64,000 nucleotides of DNA from Chloroflexota bacterium (GTDB lineage: Bacteria > Chloroflexota > Dormibacteria > Dormibacterales > Dormibacteraceae). Position numbers and translations under genes: made by a program. This document shows positions 31,486-39,350 of the stretch, one piece after another (the stretch's first letter is position 1; every line of letters starts with the position of its first letter). The stretch lies in the NCBI GenBank assembly GCA_005883575.1, contig VBFH01000025.1:62001-126000 (forward strand), read 5' to 3'. Below the pieces are notes generated by a model that saw only the letters and a list, made by a program, of their open reading frames with translations, was not told where the DNA came from and made no database searches.

Positions 31486-32387
31486 CCCTTCACCGCCCCC
31501 GCGGTCAAGCCGCCGGCCAAGTATCGCTGGAGGATGAGGAAGAAGGCCACCACCGGCAGGCCGGTCAGGGTCGCCGCGGCCATCAGCGGCCCCCACTCCG
31601 GACCGTGGTTGGTGGTGAAAGACGCCAGCCACACCGTCAGCGTTTGGTTATGCGGGCTGGAGAGTAGGACGTAGGCGATGATGTACTCGTTCCAGGCCTG
31701 GATGAAGCCGAAGATGGCAGTCGCCACCAGGCCCGGCCCGACCAGGGGGAACGTGATCCGGAAGAATGCGCTCGTCCGGGTGCAGCCGTCGATCATGGCC
31801 GCCTCTTCGAGCTCAACCGGGATGTTGGCGACAAATCCGCGCAGCGTCCAGATCATGAAAGGAAGGACGACGGCGAGGTAGATCGCGATCACGCCCGGTA
31901 GCGCGTCGACCTGGCCGGCGCTGTCGAGCAACATGTAGAGAGGAATGATCAGCGCGTTCAGCGGCACCATCTGGACGCCGATGATCATCACCAGGAACGC
32001 GGTGCGGCCCCGGAAGCCGAAACGCGCCGTGCCCACCGCGGCCAGAAAGGCGATCACCAGCGCGAGCGCGAGCATGACGCCGACGATGACCAGGCTGTTG
32101 CGTACGTCGTCAAGGAAGAATGGGCGCGCGATCGCGTCCTTGAAGTTGTCGAGGGTGAAAGGCGCCGGGAACCACTTCGGCTGGAGGGTGAGGATGTCGC
32201 GACCCGGTTTGAAGGCAGTGATGATCATCCAGTAGATCGGGAAAAGCATCACCGCGGCGACCCCGATCCCCGTCGCGTCGTAGACGAGCTGTTTGAGGCC
32301 GCGCGGGACCATGACCCGAGCGGCTGCCTCGGTCGCCGTGCGCGCGCGGCCGGCCTGGACGCCCTGCGCGGTCCCGGGCGCGATCAA
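31482..32387 (-). CDS. ABC sugar transporter permease (MalG type)
   Basis: Six membrane helices and the EAA loop (VNIPVELEEAAMIDGCTRTS) identify the second permease of a CUT1 carbohydrate importer. The TTG at 32387 overlaps the stop of the first permease (TTGA), giving 301 residues; ATG 32312 (MVPRGLKQ) is an alternative that would skip a 25-residue hydrophilic leader. No ATP-binding subunit is encoded in the operon, so a shared MsiK-like ATPase elsewhere is likely, as in Streptomyces. Confidence 0.88.
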   Translation of the reverse strand: MIAPGTAQGVQAGRARTATEAAARVMVPRGLKQLVYDATGIGVAAVMLFPIYWMIITAFKPGRDILTLQPKWFPAPFTLDNFKDAIARPFFLDDVRNSLVIVGVMLALALVIAFLAAVGTARFGFRGRTAFLVMIIGVQMVPLNALIIPLYMLLDSAGQVDALPGVIAIYLAVVLPFMIWTLRGFVANIPVELEEAAMIDGCTRTSAFFRITFPLVGPGLVATAIFGFIQAWNEYIIAYVLLSSPHNQTLTVWLASFTTNHGPEWGPLMAAATLTGLPVVAFFLILQRYLAGGLTAGAVKG

Positions 32388-33334
32388 GCGATCTCCGCCT
32401 GCCGGACGGTCTCCCTCACGTAGAAGAGGGTGACCACGATCAGGACCAGGACCATCAGCACCGCGATCGTCGCCCCCAGCCCGTACTGCGAGACCCCGAA
32501 CGACTCCCGGTACGAGTAGATTGCGATCGTGTAGTAGTCGGCGCTCGGGCGCTGGTTCAGCAGCACGTAGATCTGGTTGAAGACTCCAAAGTCCCAGATC
32601 GTCGATAGGCAAGTCACGATCAGGAAGATGGGCTTGAGCATCGGCGCAGTGACGAAGCGAAATCTCTGCCACGGGCCGGCGCCGTCCACCTCCGCGGCGT
32701 CGAGGAGCTCACCTGGCACCTGGAGCAGGCCGGCGAACACGGTGATGGTGACGAACGGGATGGCTCCCCACACCACGACGAGGACCAGCACGCCGAGCCC
32801 CTGCACCGGGTTGTCGAACCAGTTGTGGTGGATGAAGTTCCCCAGATGGAGCTGGGTGAGCAGGTAGTTGATGACTCCGAACTCGTAGTCGAACATCCAC
32901 TGCCAGATGTCCACAGTCACGATCACGGGCGTCGCCCAGACAAACACGAGCGCGCTCATGACGACCACGCTGACCGCGCGCCGGACCTTGAGCAAGAGCA
33001 AGGCGATGAGCGTGCTCAAAAGGATGGTCAGGGCGACGCATGTGAAGGTGAAGGCCAGAGACCGGAAGATGACCTGGCGAAAGAGTGGATCGGCGAGGAT
33101 CGCCTGGTAGTTGCCCAGGCCGACCCACTCGCCCTGGTGCGCGATCAGCTCGCGCAGGCCGTAATGCTGCAAAGAGAGCCAGACCAGCATGCCGAGCGGA
33201 AAGGCCAGGACTCCGGCGATCACCGCCACGCTCGGGGTGATCAGCGCGTATGGAAACAGCTGTCCGCTGAGCCATCGCCGCCTCAGGAAGGAGGAGGCCG
33301 GCTCGAGGTCAGGCGCTGCCGCCGCCGTTGCCAT
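32384..33334 (-). CDS. ABC sugar transporter permease (MalF type)
   Basis: A 316-residue inner-membrane permease with six helices, the first after a 25-residue cytoplasmic N-terminus (LFPYALITPSVAVIAGVLAF). The EAA loop reads QVPGELLDAAEVDGAGPWQR. The pairing with a MalG-type gene and a solute-binding lipoprotein gene is the standard CUT1 arrangement. It lies 26 bases after the binding protein gene in the same operon. Confidence 0.9.
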   Translation of the reverse strand: MATAAAAPDLEPASSFLRRRWLSGQLFPYALITPSVAVIAGVLAFPLGMLVWLSLQHYGLRELIAHQGEWVGLGNYQAILADPLFRQVIFRSLAFTFTCVALTILLSTLIALLLLKVRRAVSVVVMSALVFVWATPVIVTVDIWQWMFDYEFGVINYLLTQLHLGNFIHHNWFDNPVQGLGVLVLVVVWGAIPFVTITVFAGLLQVPGELLDAAEVDGAGPWQRFRFVTAPMLKPIFLIVTCLSTIWDFGVFNQIYVLLNQRPSADYYTIAIYSYRESFGVSQYGLGATIAVLMVLVLIVVTLFYVRETVRQAEIA

Positions 33335-33360
33335 CGAACCAGCCCCCTTGTATCTGGTTT

Positions 33361-34650
33361 TTAGCCGCCGCCGTTCAGGATCGTGGTGATCCTGTCGCTA
33401 GCGGACTTGGTCGCATCCGCGACCCCCATCTGCTTGGTGAATATCTTGACGAGCATGTCCGGAAGCACGTTCGCGTTCTCGACGCTGGCCCAGTTTTGCG
33501 AGTTCGGCACGAACTTGCTGTTCTTGGCCGCGCTGAAGAATATCGAGTTGATGCCCGTGCCGAGGCTGAGCATCGAGGTCGTGTTGGGGATTACCCCGCC
33601 GACTGTCGCCATCTCGGCCATGTGCTTGTTGCCGGTGAGAGTGGCGATCCAGGCGTTCGCCAGGTCCTGGTGCTTGCTGCGCGAAGCGACGCCCAGGTCG
33701 GAGCCGCCGAGGAACACCGGGGCGGTCTGGCCCGCGTTGTGGCTCGGGATCGGGAACGCGCCCAGCTGGTCCTTGAGCGCCGGGTTGCCGGCCTTCGGGT
33801 CGGTGATGACGCCGACCTCCCAACCGTTGGCGATGATCATCGCGATGTGGCCCTGCGCGAAGGCAGCGTCCTGCTTGGCCTCGTCGCCGGTCTTGTCCGC
33901 GCGCGAAAGCTTGCTGACCAGGTTGCTGAGTGTCGTCAGGCCCTGCTGCGAGCTGGACGAGCTCAGTGCGCCCGACCACTTGCCGCCCGACTGGGTGGCG
34001 ATGTCGCCACCGAAGTCCCACACGAAGGGAAGTGCTGCGTACCAGTACTTACCGGGGTAGTAGAGCGCCGAGAAGCTCGGATCGGACTTGTGCGCGTCCA
34101 TGAGCTTCTGCCCAACCGTGAGCAGGCCGTCCATGCTGTCAGGAGGCGTGACGCCTGCCGAGGCGAAGAAGTCCTTGCGGTAGATGATGGCGCGGCTGCC
34201 CGCGTAGTAAGGGACGCAGTAGAGCTTGCCGGCCTGGGTGCAGGAGTCGGTCAGGGACTGCAGCCAGGTGGCGGAGTTGTCGAAGCCCGTCTTCTTGCCT
34301 GTGATGTCCTCGAGCGCCCCGGCCGCGGCGTACTTGGCCACCAGCGTGTTGCCGAGCTCCACGACATCCGGCGGTGTGTTGCCGGGTAGGGCGGTGTCGA
34401 GCTTGGTGCCGATATCGCCCCACTGCTGGATCTCGACGTTGACGGTCACGTTCGGATACTTGGACTTGAAATCCGCGTTGACCTCGTCGATCACGCTCTG
34501 CGGCGCGCTTCCGTTCATGAGCCAGACGGTGAGGGTGGCGGTTTGATTCGACGAGTTGTTGTTGCTGCTGCCGCTGCTGCCGCCACAGGCGGCGGCGAGG
34601 ACCGCGACGGCAACCGAGACGACGGTCACCCATGACTTCCTGAACATCAT
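33361..34650 (-). CDS. ABC sugar-binding lipoprotein
   Basis: The 429-residue protein has a lipoprotein signal (VVSVAVAVLAAACGG; Cys near residue 22) and a Ser/Asn-rich tether. The mature part is a type I carbohydrate-binding protein: TLTVWLMNGSAPQSVIDEVN, PDVVELGNTLVAKYAAAGAL, LYCVPYYAGSRAIIYRKDFF and AFAQGHIAMIIANGWEVG. The context (NagZ, MurQ, NagA) suggests GlcNAc, chitobiose or muropeptide sugars as ligand. Its ATG follows the GntR stop codon directly. Confidence 0.9.
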   Translation of the reverse strand: MMFRKSWVTVVSVAVAVLAAACGGSSGSSNNNSSNQTATLTVWLMNGSAPQSVIDEVNADFKSKYPNVTVNVEIQQWGDIGTKLDTALPGNTPPDVVELGNTLVAKYAAAGALEDITGKKTGFDNSATWLQSLTDSCTQAGKLYCVPYYAGSRAIIYRKDFFASAGVTPPDSMDGLLTVGQKLMDAHKSDPSFSALYYPGKYWYAALPFVWDFGGDIATQSGGKWSGALSSSSSQQGLTTLSNLVSKLSRADKTGDEAKQDAAFAQGHIAMIIANGWEVGVITDPKAGNPALKDQLGAFPIPSHNAGQTAPVFLGGSDLGVASRSKHQDLANAWIATLTGNKHMAEMATVGGVIPNTTSMLSLGTGINSIFFSAAKNSKFVPNSQNWASVENANVLPDMLVKIFTKQMGVADATKSASDRITTILNGGG

Positions 34651-35472
34651 CTAGGCGTTTTTCCCCCTATGTCTTGAATGCGGCGCCGGTGCGCCATCTT
34701 GATGGTCGCCTCCACCTTGCTTCGTCGCCGCCGAAGAGCCGCGCAAGGCGCCGGCCGAGCGTCCGTTGCGGCTTCTCTGCGGTACGAGGTCGGCGACCAG
34801 GCGATAACGGTCGCCGCGGTAGATGGAGCGGACGAACTCGACGACCCGCCCTGACGCGGATACGGTCGTCCGCTCGAACAAAAAGGCAGGAGTGTGCAGC
34901 GGAACCCCGAGAACCTCCGACTCTTCCTCGTTGGTCACGGTGGGCTCGATGGACTGGGAGCCGGAGGCGATGGTGATGCCGTAGCGATCGCGCAGCAGCT
35001 CGTAGAAGGAGTGGTCTTCGAAGTCGGCCCGCGTCAGGCCGGGGACGAGCGCCTCGGGGACGTGCAGGACCTCCATCGCCATCGGCTTCGAGTCGGCGAG
35101 ACGGAGACGCTTGACCCGGACCAGGCGCGCCTCGGGGGAGACCTCGAGGCGGTGGGCAAGCCGGGCGCCGGCGAGGGTTGTGGTCAATTCGAGCGTGCGG
35201 CTGCCGGGCGTCATCCCACGCCGCTTCATGTCGTCGCTGAACGAGGTCAGCGTCAGCGGCTGGGCAATCTTGGGCTCGGTGACGTAGGTGCCGCTGCCGT
35301 GGCGGCGGTCGAGGTAGCCGTCGCGGACGAGCTCGTCCAGCGCGGCGCGGACCGTGAGGCGGGAGACGCCAAGGTCGATCGCGAGCTGGCGCTCGGCCGG
35401 GATGGGCAGGCCGACCTCTAGCGTCTCGACCAGGTCGAGGACGCGGTCGCGGGTCTCTTCCTGCTTACTCAT
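34651..35472 (-). CDS. GntR/HutC-family regulator, DasR-like
   Basis: From ATG 35472 (MSKQEETRDRVLDLVETLEV) the protein has 273 residues. The N-terminal winged helix is IPAERQLAIDLGVSRLTVRA followed by ALDELVRDGYLDRRHGSGTYV; the UTRA effector domain runs from about residue 95 to 235 and includes FERTTVSASGRVVEFVRSIYRGDRYRL. HutC/DasR proteins bind amino-sugar phosphates. The first gene of the operon, it is preceded by a DasR-like palindrome at 35531 and a half-site next to its start codon, so autoregulation is likely. Confidence 0.88.
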   Translation of the reverse strand: MSKQEETRDRVLDLVETLEVGLPIPAERQLAIDLGVSRLTVRAALDELVRDGYLDRRHGSGTYVTEPKIAQPLTLTSFSDDMKRRGMTPGSRTLELTTTLAGARLAHRLEVSPEARLVRVKRLRLADSKPMAMEVLHVPEALVPGLTRADFEDHSFYELLRDRYGITIASGSQSIEPTVTNEEESEVLGVPLHTPAFLFERTTVSASGRVVEFVRSIYRGDRYRLVADLVPQRSRNGRSAGALRGSSAATKQGGGDHQDGAPAPHSRHRGKNA

Positions 35473-35475
35473 TGG

Positions 35476-35486
35476 AAGTGGTATAG
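35476..35486 (-). promoter_or_regulatory. Operator half-site at the GntR start codon
   Basis: AAGTGGTATAG (35476-35486) repeats one arm of the palindrome at 35531-35548. On the coding (minus) strand it reads CTATACCACTT and lies within the leader of the GntR gene, 4 bases before its start codon, a good position for repression. Confidence 0.45.
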
Positions 35487-35530
35487 CCCTCTGTCGAGCA
35501 CGACGCCGGCAAGTAAAGCACAGATCGGGC

Positions 35531-35548
35531 AAGTGGTCAATACCACTT
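35531..35548. promoter_or_regulatory. DasR-type operator palindrome
   Basis: AAGTGGTCAATACCACTT is a perfect inverted repeat (AAGTGGT, 4-base spacer, ACCACTT). It resembles the dre sites bound by actinobacterial DasR (AGTGGTCTAGACCACT). It lies 59 bases upstream of the GntR start and heads the whole amino-sugar operon. Confidence 0.7.
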
Positions 35549-35580
35549 TTCAGATCAGCTCCGAATGTGCGGCCTTTTAG

Positions 35581-35600
35581 GTATCACCGCTCGGCGATAC
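35581..35600. repeat. Inverted repeat in the gap between the GntR and GlsB-like genes
   Basis: GTATCACCGCTCGGCGATAC pairs over 8 of 9 positions. It could be an operator for either divergent gene. The remainder of the 357-base gap (35473-35829) contains the DasR-type site, this repeat and a 5'-leader hairpin, but no reading frame with protein character. Confidence 0.4.
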
Positions 35601-35792
35601 CATTGCCCCTACGCGATCGACGAGTGCTCCTGGGTGACGCCCAGACTTCGCCTCCTCCCGGCCCGCCCGGAGGCGGCATGCCACGTCGCCTCCTCCGACC
35701 TGGACGACTCGCGAGAGGTCGCCCGGCCGGCGCACATCTAGAGCGGACGGGGCGCTCAGGTAGTCCCGCCGACCGCCGGGTTTAACTGGTAA

Positions 35793-35807
35793 GGCCGCGA
35801 TGCGGCC
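35793..35807 (+). promoter_or_regulatory. Hairpin in the leader of the GlsB-like gene
   Basis: GGCCGC (35793-35798) pairs with GCGGCC (35802-35807) over a 3-base loop. It ends 9 bases before a TGGAGG ribosome site, and could influence initiation or mRNA stability. Confidence 0.4.
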
Positions 35808-35829
35808 ATACCTAGCTGGAGGTTCGGAA

Positions 35830-36090
35830 ATGCATCTGATCGGGTTTCTCATCATGGGGGCCATCGTCGGTTGGCTCGCCGGGAAGATCATGAGCGGCCA
35901 TGGCTACGGGATCATCTGGGACATCGTCCTGGGCATCGTCGGGTCGTTCCTCGGAGGATTCATCTTCTCGCTGATCTTTGGCACGGCGCCGACCGGTCTT
36001 GTGATCTCGTTCATCGTTGCGCTGATCGGCGCGATCGTGCTCGTCGCGATCGTGCACATGATCAGGCGGGAGCCGATGCGAGCGGCTTGA
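35830..36090 (+). CDS. GlsB/YeaQ/YmgE family membrane protein (transglycosylase-associated)
   Basis: The 86-residue protein has three glycine-rich membrane helices: FLIMGAIVGWLAGKIMSG, DIVLGIVGSFLGGFIFSLIF and GLVISFIVALIGAIVLVAIV. This matches the GlsB/YeaQ family, small stress-induced membrane proteins of unknown mechanism; the historical name transglycosylase-associated does not imply enzyme activity. The ATG 35830 follows TGGAGG at a normal distance. Confidence 0.9.
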   Translation: MHLIGFLIMGAIVGWLAGKIMSGHGYGIIWDIVLGIVGSFLGGFIFSLIFGTAPTGLVISFIVALIGAIVLVAIVHMIRREPMRAA

Positions 36091-36152
36091 CCGGGATCGT
36101 CAGCAAGGTTCAGACGAGCGCCGCCGCGGCGCTCGTTTTATTTTGGTCGTCG

Positions 36153-37094
36153 ATGGACCGGCGGCGGCTCGGCTCTTCCGACCTGGAAGTCTCTCGGCTC
36201 TCGCTCGGCTCCTGGCGAACCTACGAGCGCATTCCCAAGGACGCCGGCGTGGCCGTGATGCGCAAGGCACGCGAGGAGGGCATCAACTTTCTCGACGACG
36301 CCCGCTACAACGACGAGACCGGCGAGGCACCTCTCAAAACCGGCTACTCGGAGGTGGTGTTCGGCGAGCTGTTTCGCGCCGCGGGCTGGAAACGCGATCA
36401 GGTGATCCTAGCCAACAAGCTGTGGTGGGAGTTCTGGCCCGAGCAAAGCGCGGCCCAGGAGCTGGATGCATCCCTGCAGCGGATGCGCATCGACCACATC
36501 GACCTCGCCTACGCCGCCGAGCCTCCGGAAGGTTTTGCTCTGGAGCAGCTTGTCGAGGACGTCACGGCGCTGATCACCGCGGGCAAGCTGCGCGCCTGGG
36601 GCGTGCTGAACTGGCGGCCCTCGTTGATCGCCGACGCGGCGCGAATCGCGTCCCGCGCCGGTGTAGCCGGGCCTTGCGCCGCCCAGCTGCCTTACAGCCT
36701 CGTCCTGCGGTCGCCTGTCGAGGATGCAGAAATGGTGCAGGCGCTGGAAGAGGCGAAGGTGAGCGTCGTCGCCTCCTACACCCTGTACGGCGGCGCGCTC
36801 ACCGGCAAGTACTCGCAGCCCGGAGCCGAGGGACGCGTCACCGCGCGTATCGACGAGCGCGATTACTCCCGCGCCCGGAGCGTGGGGGAAGAGCTGAGCA
36901 GGTTCGCGCGCAAACACCAGGCGAGGCCGGCGGCGATGGCCGTCGCCTTTGCCCTCCTCAACTCGCATGTCGCGAGCGTCTTGTTCGGCGCCACCCGGCC
37001 GGAGCAGGTCGAAGAGAACATCGGCGCGATCGGGATCCTGGCCGCGCTCGATCAGGCGACCATCGAGGGGCTGAAGCTAATCGGAGCGCGGTAG
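36153..37094 (+). CDS. Aldo/keto reductase family protein lacking the usual active-site His
   Basis: At 313 residues it has the AKR barrel with RRRLGSSDLEVSRLSLGSW at the start and a C-terminal NADPH-binding segment (VLFGATRPEQVEENIGAI). The Asp and Tyr of the tetrad appear in NFLDDARYND (one residue shorter than the usual FDTAxxYG), and Lys in ILANKLWW. At the position where most relatives have DLxxxH, this protein reads IDLAYAAEPPEG, with no histidine. It may be an altered or weak reductase. The ATG 36153 is preceded by tttggtcgtcg without a clear ribosome site. Confidence 0.8.
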   Translation: MDRRRLGSSDLEVSRLSLGSWRTYERIPKDAGVAVMRKAREEGINFLDDARYNDETGEAPLKTGYSEVVFGELFRAAGWKRDQVILANKLWWEFWPEQSAAQELDASLQRMRIDHIDLAYAAEPPEGFALEQLVEDVTALITAGKLRAWGVLNWRPSLIADAARIASRAGVAGPCAAQLPYSLVLRSPVEDAEMVQALEEAKVSVVASYTLYGGALTGKYSQPGAEGRVTARIDERDYSRARSVGEELSRFARKHQARPAAMAVAFALLNSHVASVLFGATRPEQVEENIGAIGILAALDQATIEGLKLIGAR

Positions 37095-37107
37095 CAGCGC
37101 CGATAAT

Positions 37108-37740
37108 GTGCACCCCGTGCCTTCGCTGACGACGTTCCTGCTCTTCGCGTTCGCGACGTTCCTACTGACGGCCTCGCCAGGACCGGGTGTGCTCTACGTC
37201 ATGGCTCGCAGCGTCGCCCAGGGCCGTGCCGCCGGGTTCGCTTCCATGTTCGGGATCGAGGCCGGTGAGGTCGTGTGGATCGCCGCCGCAGCGACCGGCG
37301 TGGCCGCGCTGCTGTCGGCCTCGACAGCCGCGCTGGTGTTCTTGCGCTGGGGCGGCGCCGCCTACCTCGTCTTTCTGGGCGTCCAGCGCTGGCGGCACGC
37401 CGAGGCGCCGGCCGCACCCGCCCGCGCAGCGCTAGGTCGCATCTTCGGGCAGGGCTTCATCACACAGCTGCTCAACCCCAAGGTCGCGGTCTTCTTTGTC
37501 GCGTTTCTTCCCCAGTTCCTCAACCCGCATGATTCCATCGCGCCCCAGGTAGCCGCGCTTGGCGCCGTCTACATCGTCATTGCAGTCGCAGTCGACGCCT
37601 CGTACGTCATCGCCGCGACTGCAATCTCTCGCCGCTTCCCGCGGAGTCGGGTGGCGCAAAAACGAACTGGCCGAGCCGCAGCGGCGACGTACGTCGCGCT
37701 TGGCGCCGCTGCGGCCGCGACCGGACTCGAAACGCCATGA
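37108..37740 (+). CDS. LysE/RhtB family exporter
   Basis: A 210-residue membrane protein with six helices and the LysE signature near the N-terminus: LTASPGPGVLYVMARSVAQG RAAGF. The second half has FGQGFITQLLNPKVAVFFVAFLPQF, also conserved. Members export amino acids such as lysine, homoserine or threonine. The end overlaps the CorA start (ATGA), so the two membrane transporters are coexpressed. GTG 37108 or GTG 37117 may be the start. Confidence 0.88.
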   Translation: MHPVPSLTTFLLFAFATFLLTASPGPGVLYVMARSVAQGRAAGFASMFGIEAGEVVWIAAAATGVAALLSASTAALVFLRWGGAAYLVFLGVQRWRHAEAPAAPARAALGRIFGQGFITQLLNPKVAVFFVAFLPQFLNPHDSIAPQVAALGAVYIVIAVAVDASYVIAATAISRRFPRSRVAQKRTGRAAAATYVALGAAAAATGLETP

Positions 37741-38699
37741 GGACGCTGCTGACAATCACGGGCAAGACCGCCTCGGCACACGTTAAGGACATCACGAAGT
37801 GCTTCAGCGAGGCCAAGCAGGCGGGTTTCTGGCTCGACATCGAGGCGCCGGACGATGATGACTATCGCCTGCTGGAGGACACCTTCAAGTTCCACGCCCT
37901 GACCATCGAGGACATCCGGCACCAGAATCAGCGACCAAAGGTCGACGAGTACACCGACTACAACTTCACGGTCATCTTCGTGGCGGTCTGGGAAAACGAT
38001 GACATCGCACTGCGGGAGCAGCACCTTTTCGTCGGTGCCAACTACCTGATCACGGTCCACCAGGAGCCGTCGCCCCAGCTGGCCGAGCTTCAGGATCGGA
38101 TCCACAAGAGCCCGGAGCTGACGCACGGAAAGCCTGCCTTTCTCACCTACCTCGCGATTGACACCCTGGTCGACGCGTCGTTTCCCGTGCTTGACAAGCT
38201 GGACGACGAGGTCGACGCGCTGGAAGACGAGATCACCGAGAAGGCAACCCAGGAGCAGCTCACCCGGATCTATCACCTGAAGCACACCGTCACAGAATTG
38301 CGGAGATTCCTGGGCGCCCAGCGCGACGTCTTCCAGGCCCTGATCACGCACGGCATCCACCTGCAGCAGCAGGACATGACCCTCTACTACCGAGACGTCT
38401 ACGACCACATCGTCCGGCAGTACGAGACAGTCGACTCGCTGCGCGACCTGCTCACCGGGGCGATGGACGTCTACCTGTCGACGGTTTCGAACCGTCTCAA
38501 CCAGACCACCAAAGCACTTACCGTGATCGCGAGCCTTTTCCTTCCCTTGAGCTTCCTCACTGGGTTCTTCGGCATGAACTTCTCCTATCTGGTCAACATC
38601 CTCGAAAGCCCCTACAGCGCGTTCGCGCTCGGGCTCGGGACGATGGTCATAGCCACCCTCATCCAGCTCTGGCTGTTCAGGCGCCGCGGCTGGCTCTGA
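37737..38699 (+). CDS. corA: CorA-type Mg2+/Co2+ channel
   Basis: The 320-residue protein has a large acidic cytoplasmic N-domain and two C-terminal membrane helices. The pore motif GMNF lies between SLFLPLSFLTGFF and the second helix, and EDIRHQNQRPKVDEYTDYNF corresponds to the N-terminal funnel. It ends in the basic RRRGWL common to CorA. Import of divalent cations, mainly Mg2+, is expected. It is coupled to the LysE gene and 3 bases before the methyltransferase gene. Confidence 0.92.
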   Translation: MRTLLTITGKTASAHVKDITKCFSEAKQAGFWLDIEAPDDDDYRLLEDTFKFHALTIEDIRHQNQRPKVDEYTDYNFTVIFVAVWENDDIALREQHLFVGANYLITVHQEPSPQLAELQDRIHKSPELTHGKPAFLTYLAIDTLVDASFPVLDKLDDEVDALEDEITEKATQEQLTRIYHLKHTVTELRRFLGAQRDVFQALITHGIHLQQQDMTLYYRDVYDHIVRQYETVDSLRDLLTGAMDVYLSTVSNRLNQTTKALTVIASLFLPLSFLTGFFGMNFSYLVNILESPYSAFALGLGTMVIATLIQLWLFRRRGWL

Positions 38700-38702
38700 G
38701 CA

Positions 38703-39350
38703 ATGAGAGATTGCTGCTCGCCCAAAGGCTACCGATGGGTCTTCAGCGAGCGCAGCGCTCGCGCCGAGGCGCGGCGCTACCGGCGTAAGGGCCTTGATCC
38801 GACGTCGCGGCGGATCGTCGATTACCTGAAGACACAGGGAGTCGAGGGGCGCACCGTGCTCGAGGTCGGCGGGGGGATCGGCGCGATCCAGATCGAGCTG
38901 CTGAAGGCCGGCGCAGCGCGAGCGGTCAGCGTCGAGCTCACGCCGACCTATGAGGACGTGGCGAAGGGGCTGCTGGAAGAGGAAGGAATGTCAGATCGCG
39001 TCGACCGCAAGGTGATGGACTTCGCGCAGACGCCTGGCGCGGTCGAAGGCGCCGACATCGTGATCCTGAACCGCGTCATCTGCTGCTACCCCGACATGCC
39101 GCGCCTGGCGGGCGCGGCCGCCGACCACGCGCGGCGGCTGCTGCTGTTGAGCTACCCGCGGCGCACCTGGTGGCTCGCCGTCGGCCTCACCTTCGCCAAC
39201 TGGCTGCTGCGGCTGACGCGCCGCGAGTTCCACATCTTTCTTCATCCGCCACAGAGGATCATCGCGACCTCCGAACGCCGAGGGCTGCAAACGGTTCTCA
39301 GCCAGCGAGGCATCGTCTGGACGGTCGCCGCCTTGCGCCGAACGGCCTAG
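38703..39350 (+). CDS. SAM-dependent methyltransferase (class I)
   Basis: The 215-residue enzyme has a Rossmann SAM site, GRTVLEVGGGIGAIQIELLK, and motif II AVSVELTPTYEDVAK. NRVICCYPDMPRLAGAAADH and LLLLSYPRRTWW resemble the methyltransferase that acts on Mg-protoporphyrin (BchM type), but no other tetrapyrrole genes are near, so the substrate is open. The N-terminus has two Cys (MRDCCSPKGYRWVF). It is adjacent to CorA and convergent with threonine synthase (4-base overlap). Confidence 0.8.
   Translation: MRDCCSPKGYRWVFSERSARAEARRYRRKGLDPTSRRIVDYLKTQGVEGRTVLEVGGGIGAIQIELLKAGAARAVSVELTPTYEDVAKGLLEEEGMSDRVDRKVMDFAQTPGAVEGADIVILNRVICCYPDMPRLAGAAADHARRLLLLSYPRRTWWLAVGLTFANWLLRLTRREFHIFLHPPQRIIATSERRGLQTVLSQRGIVWTVAALRRTA

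Noticed and set aside
34139-34633. 164-codon minus-strand frame rich in Arg and Gln
   Set aside because: It is another frame of the sugar-binding lipoprotein gene; the biased composition reflects third-position GC.
35640-35760. Possible small ORF between GntR and the GlsB-like gene
   Set aside because: Frames are short, Arg/Pro-rich and lack ribosome sites.
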